From Hyphomonadaceae bacterium UBA1849 (GTDB lineage Bacteria > Pseudomonadota > Alphaproteobacteria > Caulobacterales > Hyphomonadaceae), in NCBI GenBank assembly GCA_002338565.1, contig DDIN01000008.1:170569-234568 (forward strand): a stretch of DNA of 64,000 bases, read 5' to 3'. Positions 1-6,884 of this stretch are shown here, one piece after another. The translations under genes were made by a program, and so were the position numbers. Positions within the stretch are counted from its first letter, which is position 1; each line of letters opens with the position of its first letter. The notes below the pieces were generated by a model, which did not search any database, had not been told where the DNA came from, and worked only from the letters and a program-made list of their open reading frames with translations.

Positions 1-2
1 GA

Positions 3-380
3 AACGCCCCGACCTTCTTCATCTCAGCTCTGTTTCTAGCGGCGTTCGCAGCGCTCGGCTGGATCAATGTCATGACGCTGACCGGCGTGATTGTTGGCGC
101 GTTCGCCAATGAGTTTCACAACTGGTCCCACAGAAAGCCGTCCGAGAATGGCCCCGTGATCACATGGTTTCAGAATAAGGGCCTGATCATCGCGCCGCTT
201 GAGCATGCCCGCCATCACCGCGACGGCAAGAATTCTCATTTCTGCGCGGTCACCGGCTGGATGAACGCTCCGCTGGAACGGGTGCGGTTCTGGCGCAGGC
301 TCGAAGCGCTCATCCGTGTGTTCGCCAAAGAGCGCCCGCGCAGAGACCCGACCGTGCGTCGCCGCCCTGTCTTTGCTTGA
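3..380 (+). CDS. Plasmanylethanolamine desaturase-like protein (CarF/TMEM189 family), 5' end outside window
   Basis: The reading frame is open from the window edge and its stop is at 378-380, so the N-terminus is missing. The visible part ends a membrane segment (about residues 5-35), then shows the His-rich motifs of the PF10520 lipid desaturase family: EFHNWSH, then LEHARHHRDGKNSHFC, then TGWMNAPLE and FWRRLE. These line up with the C-terminal part of animal TMEM189/PEDS1 and Myxococcus CarF, which put the vinyl-ether bond into plasmalogens using a di-iron centre in the membrane. The family assignment rests on motif order recalled from those proteins. The substrate in this organism is inferred, since no ether-lipid genes are visible here. 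An internal ATG at 72 is not a likely start because the homology extends upstream of it. Confidence 0.78.
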   Translation, partial: NAPTFFISALFLAAFAALGWINVMTLTGVIVGAFANEFHNWSHRKPSENGPVITWFQNKGLIIAPLEHARHHRDGKNSHFCAVTGWMNAPLERVRFWRRLEALIRVFAKERPRRDPTVRRRPVFA

Positions 381-461
381 CCTGCGTAAAACCTTGGCTC
401 TGCCGCATCTGCAACACAGTTGATTTACGAAGCAGAAAGGCTGTTTTCATAAATTGCCGGC

Positions 462-1409
462 ATGATTAACCGGCAATTTCTTTTTGGACTGTCTGCATGT
501 GTCGCGCTGGGTGCGCCTGCTCTCGCGCAGGTTGCGCCGCGCGTCTTTCGTGAAGCCGAGCAAGCCTTTCTGGAGCGCACCTCGCTTCGCGCTGCCGATG
601 AGAAATGCGGCTATTTCACAGATCTTGAACGCGCCGCCCTGACATCCGGTCAGTTACAGGCCCGCGGCTCGCTTCTGCGTGCCGGTTTCAGCATCAATGA
701 TATTGAGCTGGCCGCGACCGAAGTTGCCCGATTTGCGAACTCGCAGGACTGCGGCAATGCCGAGTTCATGCAGGCGGTCATCCATCTGAAAGACGCTTTT
801 TCTGCGTTTATCGGCACGATGGTTATGAATTTTCCGGGCCGCGATGCGGACTGGAACGCCTCGCGCAGCCGCTGGGATACATGGCGCATCGTGCAGGATG
901 GGTCGACGCCGGACTATATGTTCCAGTTCGGTCTGCTGGCGCCGCGCGACACTAATCCGGAAGACTTTCCTGCCAGCTTTGCCCGCCCGCTGGATAACCC
1001 GCTCATTGAAGAGCCGTTCGATCTAGCGGTAGACCTGTTTCTTCAGGAAGACGACATTGCGCCGTCTACCGCGCGCATTCTGATCCGCGATCCGGACAAA
1101 TCATCCGAGCCATGGCTAGGCGCTGTGTTCTCTGGCCAGCCGGGCCCGCCGCCGCGCGGGATTACGAGCGCTTACTGGCCGCGCGAGCGCACGGTCATTA
1201 CCGATGAAGACGACGAAGATGATCGCCGCGCACGTTTCGTGTTTGATGAGGCTGCGGCGGAAGCCATGATGCATCTGGACCCGCGCGAACAGGTCGAGAT
1301 TGTTATTCAGCCGAACCCGCGCAGCGGCGAAACCGAGCCGAAAGTGCTGGTCGTCGAGGTGGGTGACTTTGCCGCCGCGTATTTCTTCGCACGCCTTCCG
1401 GCGCTTTAG
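462..1409 (+). CDS. Exported protein of unknown function
   Basis: This 315-residue protein starts with a clear Sec signal peptide: a short positive start (MINRQ), a hydrophobic core to about residue 20, and an ALAQ-type cleavage site near residue 22. I do not recognise a domain. The mature part is acidic with two Cys (in EKCGYF and SQDCGN) that could form a disulphide, and it carries a short Asp/Glu-rich stretch near residues 246-252. It lies alone on the plus strand. Its stop overlaps the end of the convergent histidine kinase gene by 4 bp. A periplasmic place is inferred from the signal peptide; its function is unknown. Confidence 0.75.
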   Translation: MINRQFLFGLSACVALGAPALAQVAPRVFREAEQAFLERTSLRAADEKCGYFTDLERAALTSGQLQARGSLLRAGFSINDIELAATEVARFANSQDCGNAEFMQAVIHLKDAFSAFIGTMVMNFPGRDADWNASRSRWDTWRIVQDGSTPDYMFQFGLLAPRDTNPEDFPASFARPLDNPLIEEPFDLAVDLFLQEDDIAPSTARILIRDPDKSSEPWLGAVFSGQPGPPPRGITSAYWPRERTVITDEDDEDDRRARFVFDEAAAEAMMHLDPREQVEIVIQPNPRSGETEPKVLVVEVGDFAAAYFFARLPAL

Positions 1410-3076
1410 GCTTCGGCCTCAGCTTCACCCTCACCTTCATTGGCTTCAGCCTCTTCGGCCTTGAGCGGCAGGCGCACGCGCGCCGTCGTGCCCTCGCCTT
1501 CAGCGCTTTCAAAGCGGACATCGCCGCCCAGTGCTTCAGACAGCATCATGACGATGGAGAGGCCAAGGCCAGTGCCCGGACGATGACGGGCATTTTCGCC
1601 CTGGAAGAATGGTTCCCCCAGACGCGCCAGCTCGGCTTCGGAAATGCCATCGCCTTCATCACTGACGGCGATCATTGCATAGTCATCATCGACCGTAACC
1701 GCGAGTGTCACTTGTCCCTGCGGCGGTGAGTATTTCACCGCGTTGGACAGAAGGTTCAGGAAGATCTGGCGCATGGCTTTGCGGTCTGCGTAGACCGGCA
1801 CGCCATCCTGCGGCGCGTCGAGCTTCAGCGTCATGCCTGACTCTTCGGCCTGCCAGCGGATAAGGTCCAGCGCGTCTTCAGCTTCCATGACGACATCAAG
1901 GTCTTCAGGTTCGAGACGCAGGCGGCCCGAGCGGCCCTTAGCGGCGGTCATCAGGTCATCAACGAGAAGCCCCAGATGTTCAGCGCCCTGTTTGATGCTG
2001 CGCGCAAACCCTTTGTAAGGCTCGGTCACCGGGCCAGCGCGCTCTGAAAGAATGAGATCAGAATAGCCGCTGACGGGGTTCAGCATGTTGCGCAGCTCAT
2101 GGCCGAGGCTGGCAATCCAGACGGCTTCATCGCTGAGGCGCGGCGCGTCAGGTTCTGCGGGCAGAACCTCTGGCTCAGGCGCAGTTTCGACGGCGGCGAC
2201 GGGTTCAGCAGGTTTAACCGCACGCGGCTTGTACTGGGTCAGAACGAGGCGGTATCCGTCGCGTGTCGCACGCAGATCGACGTGGACATTGTCCTGCGTT
2301 TCGACCTTCAGCTCTGGCACATCATCTTCTTCAATACCGCGAATAGCGTCGTACGGCGCCTCGAAGAAATCAGCCATGCTCGCATGACCGATCTCATTGG
2401 CGCTCATACCCGGTAAGAGGCGCAGATCGCCCACCCAGGAGCGCACCTTGCGACGCGGATCGAGGCTGATCACAAGCACAGGTGTATCGGTGAGTGTTGC
2501 CACCCAGCGGTCGATTTCCTGATTTTTACCGCGACGTTCGTTAATCACGCCGCCAGCGGATGCCGCGAACACACCGACCTGCAGAACGCTCACTAGCGCA
2601 CCAAGTCCGATCAGCGCACCAGCATTCTCAAGCGATGGCATCGCGGCGCCGGAGAACGAAATCGCCGCAATCGACAGATAGCCAATACCGGCAAAAATGC
2701 TCGCCTCAATACCAAGACGGAACCGGCCCAGAGACAAAGCGTGCAGCGGGCCGAGCGCCAGCATGACCACCAGCGGAGAGCTCGCACCGCCCGTCATCAG
2801 GACGCAAATCAGCCCGACAATGATCCACGCGAACACAATCCAGATGTCGTGCGCTTCACGCGCAGCGCGTGTTCCGATGATCAGATGAACGACGGATGGA
2901 AGCGACACTAGCGCCAATGTCGCGCCAACGACTGTCGCGGGCACGCCTGTGAAAAATCCTGCAATTGCTACAGCAAGGCTGAGACCGAGCCATAGGACGC
3001 TGGCCAGCATTGGCGACACCCGTAACTCCTGTCCCCCGGTTTTATCATTTATTGACAGTATCTGATCTGTAAACAC
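1406..3076 (-). CDS. Membrane sensor histidine kinase
   Basis: The 556-residue protein is a two-component sensor kinase. Residues about 25-180 hold five or six membrane segments. A PAS-like region follows (about 185-285), then a Pro/Glu/Ala linker, the HisKA dimerisation domain with the phospho-acceptor His326 in SLGHELRN, and an ATP-binding domain with the N box (NLLSNAVKYS), G1 (DEGDGI) and G2 (GTGLGLSI). The C-terminus is an odd Glu/Ala-rich tail. A GTG start at 3076 is preferred because AGAGG lies 7 nt upstream; an ATG at 3010 is the alternative. No response regulator gene is adjacent, so the partner and the signal are unknown. Confidence 0.88.
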   Translation of the reverse strand: MFTDQILSINDKTGGQELRVSPMLASVLWLGLSLAVAIAGFFTGVPATVVGATLALVSLPSVVHLIIGTRAAREAHDIWIVFAWIIVGLICVLMTGGASSPLVVMLALGPLHALSLGRFRLGIEASIFAGIGYLSIAAISFSGAAMPSLENAGALIGLGALVSVLQVGVFAASAGGVINERRGKNQEIDRWVATLTDTPVLVISLDPRRKVRSWVGDLRLLPGMSANEIGHASMADFFEAPYDAIRGIEEDDVPELKVETQDNVHVDLRATRDGYRLVLTQYKPRAVKPAEPVAAVETAPEPEVLPAEPDAPRLSDEAVWIASLGHELRNMLNPVSGYSDLILSERAGPVTEPYKGFARSIKQGAEHLGLLVDDLMTAAKGRSGRLRLEPEDLDVVMEAEDALDLIRWQAEESGMTLKLDAPQDGVPVYADRKAMRQIFLNLLSNAVKYSPPQGQVTLAVTVDDDYAMIAVSDEGDGISEAELARLGEPFFQGENARHRPGTGLGLSIVMMLSEALGGDVRFESAEGEGTTARVRLPLKAEEAEANEGEGEAEAEA

Positions 3077-3177
3077 GGGTTAACCTCTGTTACACGTATC
3101 TAAACGACAATTGAGGCCATATCGTGCTTCGCTGGTTGTAAGCACCCAGGCCGCGTTGATTATCGGGGGAGTCGCCC

Positions 3178-4356
3178 ATGAGTTTAAGATACCTTATGTC
3201 AGGTCTCGCTTCAGGCATTCTCCTGCTTGCGTGTCAGACCTCTTTTGCAGATGACATAGATTCGCCTTCTGAGCAGCAGGTTTCCCCTGAGAGTGGTAAT
3301 TCCGAGTCCGGAATTCGCCTGCCTTTCTTCGGTCGCACGAATGAAATCGAGAACGACAAAGACGAAGGCGAACCACCAGCAGATGCGCCTGCCGCCGAAA
3401 CCATTGTCACAGAGGCTACACCTGTAGCACCGCCCGCGCCTGAACCTGATCTTCTGTCTCAGGCGGCTATCGCCTATGGCAGCTTCCACACAGACGTCTC
3501 TACTTACAATCGCGACTTCAATTCCAGCGATGAAGTCCAGACCGCGCTTGATGCGCTCGGCTCCCACAATCCGCAAAGCCTCGCCTCTGGCTGGCTGGCC
3601 TATTCAGCTATGCTGGCGTCACAGTCAGAAGTCTTCGAGGAAGGAGTTCTGCAGGCGCGCGACGCATTTGGTCGTGAACGTTTCCTGATGGGTATGCGTA
3701 ACGACCCGTCTTATGCCCTGTCCATTCGCGGCGCGGACCATGCCATGTCCTACGTGCTTGGCGCGAGCGACTCTGACGCCCGCCGCATTGATGAAGTCGG
3801 CGAGAATATGCGCGAGCAGGCTTATTCCCTGCAGCAGCTCGGCTGGGCACGTGCCCGCCTTCCGGGTCTTCCGGCGGATGATGCCCGCGCGCTTCGCGAG
3901 GCCGCCGTGATGGGTCGTCCGCAATCTGTTGCTGTTCAATCCCTTCTGCTTGGCCCGAACGCTGAAGCGGCTCTGGCCAATGCAAGTTTCCTCGGCGGCT
4001 CATCCTCTATCTGGGATGCGATGACGGCAAGCGGCACAGACATCCGCCTTCCGGGCTTTGGCGCACGCCCGGCAACTGTCACACGCGGTCAGTACCGCGT
4101 AGCCAGCGCTCACCGTCGCACAGGCGGCAATATCGCGACGCTCGCAGCGCTACGCTATATGGACGAAACCGAGACACAGAACGAGTTTGTAGCCTCGGCG
4201 CTGAACGATCCGCAGACACAAGGCTGTTTTGAAGAAGCCCAGCTGAACCTGCTTCAGTGCGTGTCAGCATCACGCAACGTGTTCGAGCGTCCATTCTGTA
4301 TCGGCGTTCACGCGCTGAAAGACGTTGGCACCTGCGTCGGCAGCCTCGCCGAATAA
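3178..4356 (+). CDS. Exported or lipid-anchored protein of unknown function
   Basis: The 392-residue protein has an N-terminal signal sequence. It could end at SFA before DDID (signal peptidase I) or be lipidated at the Cys in LLLAC, whose -2 Leu makes a weak lipobox. A low-complexity acidic and Pro/Ala-rich linker spans residues about 28-90. The rest looks helical and holds late Cys residues in QGCFE, LQCVS, PFCIG and GTCVG, which suggest disulphides. A strong GGGGAG ribosome site lies about 7 nt before the ATG. It is divergent from the histidine kinase and I recognise no family. Confidence 0.75.
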   Translation: MSLRYLMSGLASGILLLACQTSFADDIDSPSEQQVSPESGNSESGIRLPFFGRTNEIENDKDEGEPPADAPAAETIVTEATPVAPPAPEPDLLSQAAIAYGSFHTDVSTYNRDFNSSDEVQTALDALGSHNPQSLASGWLAYSAMLASQSEVFEEGVLQARDAFGRERFLMGMRNDPSYALSIRGADHAMSYVLGASDSDARRIDEVGENMREQAYSLQQLGWARARLPGLPADDARALREAAVMGRPQSVAVQSLLLGPNAEAALANASFLGGSSSIWDAMTASGTDIRLPGFGARPATVTRGQYRVASAHRRTGGNIATLAALRYMDETETQNEFVASALNDPQTQGCFEEAQLNLLQCVSASRNVFERPFCIGVHALKDVGTCVGSLAE

Positions 4357-4367
4357 GACGGTTTTTC

Positions 4368-4396
4368 TCCGCCGCCCCCTTTCCTTTTGCGGCGGA
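4368..4396 (+). repeat. Inverted repeat upstream of sufE
   Basis: TCCGCCGC at 4368-4375 pairs perfectly with GCGGCGGA at 4389-4396 across a C/T-rich loop. There is no T-run after it on either strand, so it is not a standard terminator. It sits in the 59-bp gap before sufE and could shape the mRNA leader. Confidence 0.4.
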
Positions 4397-4415
4397 ATAG
4401 CCCATCTGGCGAGCT

Positions 4416-4835
4416 ATGAGCGTACAGACACAAGCAGACGAAATCCGTGACACCTTCGCCTTCCTCGATGATTGGGAAGCGCGCTATGAACACATTATCG
4501 ATCTTGGCAAATCCCTGCCGGCCATGTCCGCAGACGATATGCAGGATGTCTATAAGGTTCCAGGCTGTGCCAGTCAGGTCTGGATCGTCCCTGAAGAGGG
4601 TGCGGGCAGCCTTGTAAGCTTCCGCGCAGGATCAGACGCTATTCTCGTGTCCGGCCTGATCGCGCTCCTGGCTGAGCTTTTCAACAATCAGCCGGGCTCT
4701 GAAATTCTGGAATTCGACGCGCCAGCCTTCTTTTCCGAAATCGGCCTCGATGAAGCGCTGAGTGCGCAGCGCGCCAATGGTTTGCGCTCTATGCTCGGAC
4801 GTATCCAGAACCTTGCCCGCGCGCAGGCTGAATAA
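4416..4835 (+). CDS. sufE: SufE family cysteine-desulfurase activator
   Basis: The 139-residue protein has the SufE length and fold signature. The acceptor Cys51 lies in VPGCASQVW, the loop that takes the persulphide sulphur from SufS and passes it to the SufBCD scaffold in iron-sulphur cluster assembly in the cytoplasm. Other family features are the early FxFLDDWEARY helix and the LIALLAELFN helix. Other suf genes are not in this window, and free-standing sufE genes are common in alphaproteobacteria. Its 3' end overlaps the convergent HdaB-like gene by 47 bp. Confidence 0.92.
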   Translation: MSVQTQADEIRDTFAFLDDWEARYEHIIDLGKSLPAMSADDMQDVYKVPGCASQVWIVPEEGAGSLVSFRAGSDAILVSGLIALLAELFNNQPGSEILEFDAPAFFSEIGLDEALSAQRANGLRSMLGRIQNLARAQAE

Positions 4836-5190
4836 CGCTCGACTGCCACATACCGCGCAGCACACGCCCCGTCAGAGGGGAAAGGCCGGTTACCGCCCGC
4901 AACGCGCCTTCCAGATCGCTGAGCCAGTCATCAAACTCCAGCTCGTCGCGTAAGTCCTCTATCTGGTGGACAGCATGTGCAACGGTTGACTTATCGCGGC
5001 CGAATATCTCTCCCACCTGAGCGAGCGAGAGCGAACAGCATGTATGCGCCAGATACATGGCCACCTGCCTTGCGCGCGCAACAGACGTGACCCCGCGCGT
5101 TTCCATTAAAAGCTCATCAGGGGTAAGCCCCGTCACGCTGCCGACAAGGCCAGTTATCAGCCGCGCTGTGTTTGAAAGTTCAGAAGTCAT
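4789..5190 (-). CDS. DnaA domain IV-only protein (HdaB-like)
   Basis: This 133-residue protein consists almost only of the DNA-binding domain IV of DnaA. The basic-loop helix-turn-helix is recognisable in ARARQVAMYLAH, LAQVGEIFGRDKSTVAHAV and the closing helix. The signature DHT triad of DnaA is changed to DKS, so origin-box contacts may differ. There is no AAA+ domain. Caulobacter HdaB is a protein of this kind that stimulates replication initiation by working against regulatory inactivation of DnaA; the equivalence here is inferred from domain content and size. The gene ends inside the convergent sufE. Confidence 0.8.
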   Translation of the reverse strand: MTSELSNTARLITGLVGSVTGLTPDELLMETRGVTSVARARQVAMYLAHTCCSLSLAQVGEIFGRDKSTVAHAVHQIEDLRDELEFDDWLSDLEGALRAVTGLSPLTGRVLRGMWQSSVIQPARGQGSGYVRA

Positions 5191-5289
5191 ATCCCACCAC
5201 GTTTTTATAGGTTCAGAGTGATGACCACACTCTAAGCCGTATTTTCTAAAGTAGGATTATATTCCTCTTTTGAGTTGCAAGTCCATATG

Positions 5290-5320
5290 AAAACACCCTC
5301 TCCTCAACAGGAAAGGGTGT
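5290..5320 (-). terminator. Rho-independent terminator of the PAS_5 gene
   Basis: ACACCCT at 5293-5299 pairs with AGGGTGT at 5314-5320, with CC/GG pairs further in. On the minus strand the stem is followed by TTTT. It lies 31 bp beyond the stop of the minus-strand PAS gene. Confidence 0.6.
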
Positions 5321-5350
5321 CAGAATAAATCATGATCCGTCGGGTCGGTG

Positions 5351-5866
5351 TCAGAGGACGCTTTCGTGGACGGCCATGGGGGAACGCACCATATCGGCTG
5401 TCACCACCATAACTTCGCGAAGCACACCCTCACCTTTTTCGTCGAACTGAATTCGGTCGAAACAAAGTATCTGCTGACGCCCGTCTGCAACAGGTTCCAG
5501 AGGCAGTCGCATCCAGTGATGGGCGCGGCGATGGCCAACCGGCGTCACACCGAATACAGGCGAGCGTGTCGCGCGGCAGCGTCTCAATGCGCCATCCCAC
5601 GGAAGATCGCCCCCGCATTCGTCGGACACCATGCGACCACGCACTTCGTACCCAAGTACTTCTTTAAGTCCTTCGCCGGTCAGTCTGAATTTGAAGTCGT
5701 CATCAATCTGATATTCCAGAATAGATACGTGCTTCAGATAGTTCCGCATGCCATCAGGGCCGAGTTCTGCACGTGTTGGCAGCCGGTCTGGTCGGCAATA
5801 CGTCGACCAGTACTTAAGAAGCTTGGCCTGGTCTGAAGATAGAACCTGCTTAAGTCTCTGATCCAT
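5351..5866 (-). CDS. PAS_5 family single-domain PAS protein
   Basis: The 171-residue protein matches the PAS_5 (PF07310) pattern common in alphaproteobacteria: LLKYWSTYCRPDRLPTRAEL at the start, then a central YQIDDDFKFRLTGEGLKEVLG strand-helix region, then GR and later strands. No output domain is attached, so it may act by binding a partner or a small ligand. The ATG at 5866 has no strong ribosome site. Its upstream region (5867-5960) carries TTAA at 5895 and 5905 with a 6-bp gap, close to but not matching the 7-bp spacing of a CtrA site. The signal and the role are unknown. Confidence 0.75.
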   Translation of the reverse strand: MDQRLKQVLSSDQAKLLKYWSTYCRPDRLPTRAELGPDGMRNYLKHVSILEYQIDDDFKFRLTGEGLKEVLGYEVRGRMVSDECGGDLPWDGALRRCRATRSPVFGVTPVGHRRAHHWMRLPLEPVADGRQQILCFDRIQFDEKGEGVLREVMVVTADMVRSPMAVHESVL

Positions 5867-6005
5867 AACTTGCTCGTGTGTTTTACCGATATAGTTAACA
5901 TCGGTTAATTCGAATCACCCGCCAAGCCTTAATTCAACCTTTATTCACTTTTTCTTGTGTTTTCTTGTTTCGCAAGCGAAACGATGAGCAACTACTGACT
6001 CTATA

Positions 6006-6434
6006 TTAGCCTTTAGTTTGCCCAAGTCCCATTTTCTTTGCGAGTTCCGAGCGCTGCTTTGCGTAGTTTGGCGCAACCATTGGGTAATCCGCAGGCAGGC
6101 CCCACTTCTCTCGGTACTCTTCCGGAGACAGGTTGTATTTGGAACGCAGGTGGCGTTTCAATGATTTGAAGCGCTTACCATCTTCCAGGCAAACCAGATA
6201 GTCCGGCGTGATGGATTTTCGCACCGACACAGCGGGCGTGACTTCTTTCGGCGCCTCGCTTGGTGTCACTGAAGACAGATCGCGAATAGTCGCATGAACC
6301 CGCTCGATTACATTCGGCAGATCATTCGCTTGTACTGGATTGTTACTCACATATGCAGCGACGACATCAGAGGTCATCTGAATAATCTGCGCATGCATGT
6401 CAGTATCTAAGTCATGGCTTAGAGTTGACGTCAT
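6006..6434 (-). CDS. mucR: MucR/Ros family transcriptional regulator
   Basis: The 142-residue protein has the Ros/MucR C-terminal DNA-binding domain (about residues 75-140) with the hallmarks VCLEDGKRFKSLKRHL, SPEEYREKWGLP and YPMVAPNYAKQRS. These proteins bind AT-rich DNA and act as broad repressors and nucleoid-like regulators of surface, motility and cell-cycle genes. The usual zinc ligands are reduced: the second Cys is Asp (as in MucR) and the final His of the HxxxH end is Lys (HLRSK), so zinc may not be bound. The start has a strong GGGGAGG ribosome site. The upstream DNA is AT-rich, which fits autoregulation. Confidence 0.92.
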   Translation of the reverse strand: MTSTLSHDLDTDMHAQIIQMTSDVVAAYVSNNPVQANDLPNVIERVHATIRDLSSVTPSEAPKEVTPAVSVRKSITPDYLVCLEDGKRFKSLKRHLRSKYNLSPEEYREKWGLPADYPMVAPNYAKQRSELAKKMGLGQTKG

Positions 6435-6643
6435 TGTAGCCTCCCCGAGCCCCTTATGGGGTCTGTTTTATGCTTTTTAGCTTTGTTTGTAGCTGAGTAT
6501 AATTGTCGAAACAGATTTGAAATCAAGATTAAACATTACGATAGAGCCAATTATTATACATAAGGCCTCTATTCAAGGAACTTTTAGAGCTTCATTGCAC
6601 CGCACAACCGCGGAAGGTGAATGAATACTTATACTATGCAATA

Positions 6644-6682
6644 TATATCGTTTTTCATAACTTGATATTCCAAAACGATATA
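6644..6682. repeat. Perfect 11-bp inverted repeat in the mucR upstream region
   Basis: TATATCGTTTT at 6644-6654 is mirrored by AAAACGATATA at 6672-6682, with a 17-nt spacer. It has no T-run on a GC stem and so does not look like a terminator. It could be a binding site for a dimeric or paired regulator, such as MucR itself, in the AT-rich DNA upstream of mucR. Confidence 0.55.
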
Positions 6683-6832
6683 ACCGCTATCCATTTGGCG
6701 CGACATGTTTTTGCTATGCAACACGCAGCAAAACCTAGGCGGTTCCTGCATTTCCCTGCATTTACAAAATGGTCGCGCGCGCACACTGGGCGTGAGACCC
6801 GCTTTAGCCGGAGGTTTATCTGGCATTGCAGC

Positions 6833-6858
6833 AAAAAGGCCGCCCGGAGGCGGCCTTT
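6833..6858 (-). terminator. Terminator of the Mrp/Mnh operon
   Basis: AAAGGCCGCC (6835-6844) and GGCGGCCTTT (6849-6858) form a 10-bp GC-rich stem with a CGGA loop. On the minus strand it is followed by five T. It lies 27 bp beyond the stop of the last operon gene. Confidence 0.9.
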
Positions 6859-6884
6859 CGCGTAATACTACGATTATTCTGCGA

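Larger units (their letters stand above)
6435..6884. other. Gene-free region between mucR and the Mrp operon
   Basis: These 450 bp hold no convincing gene. From the mucR side they contain the mucR leader with a small hairpin (CCCC/GGGG around 6453-6464) next to its ribosome site, an AT-rich stretch rich in TA steps (about 6480-6720) that is a likely MucR-bound promoter, an 11-bp perfect inverted repeat (6644-6682), and the terminator of the Mrp operon. Short open frames here lack ribosome sites and family features. Confidence 0.6.

Noticed and set aside
5895..5908. Possible CtrA site (two TTAA) before the PAS_5 gene
   Set aside because: The gap is 6 bp and not the 7 bp of a standard site, so it is only mentioned in the gene entry.
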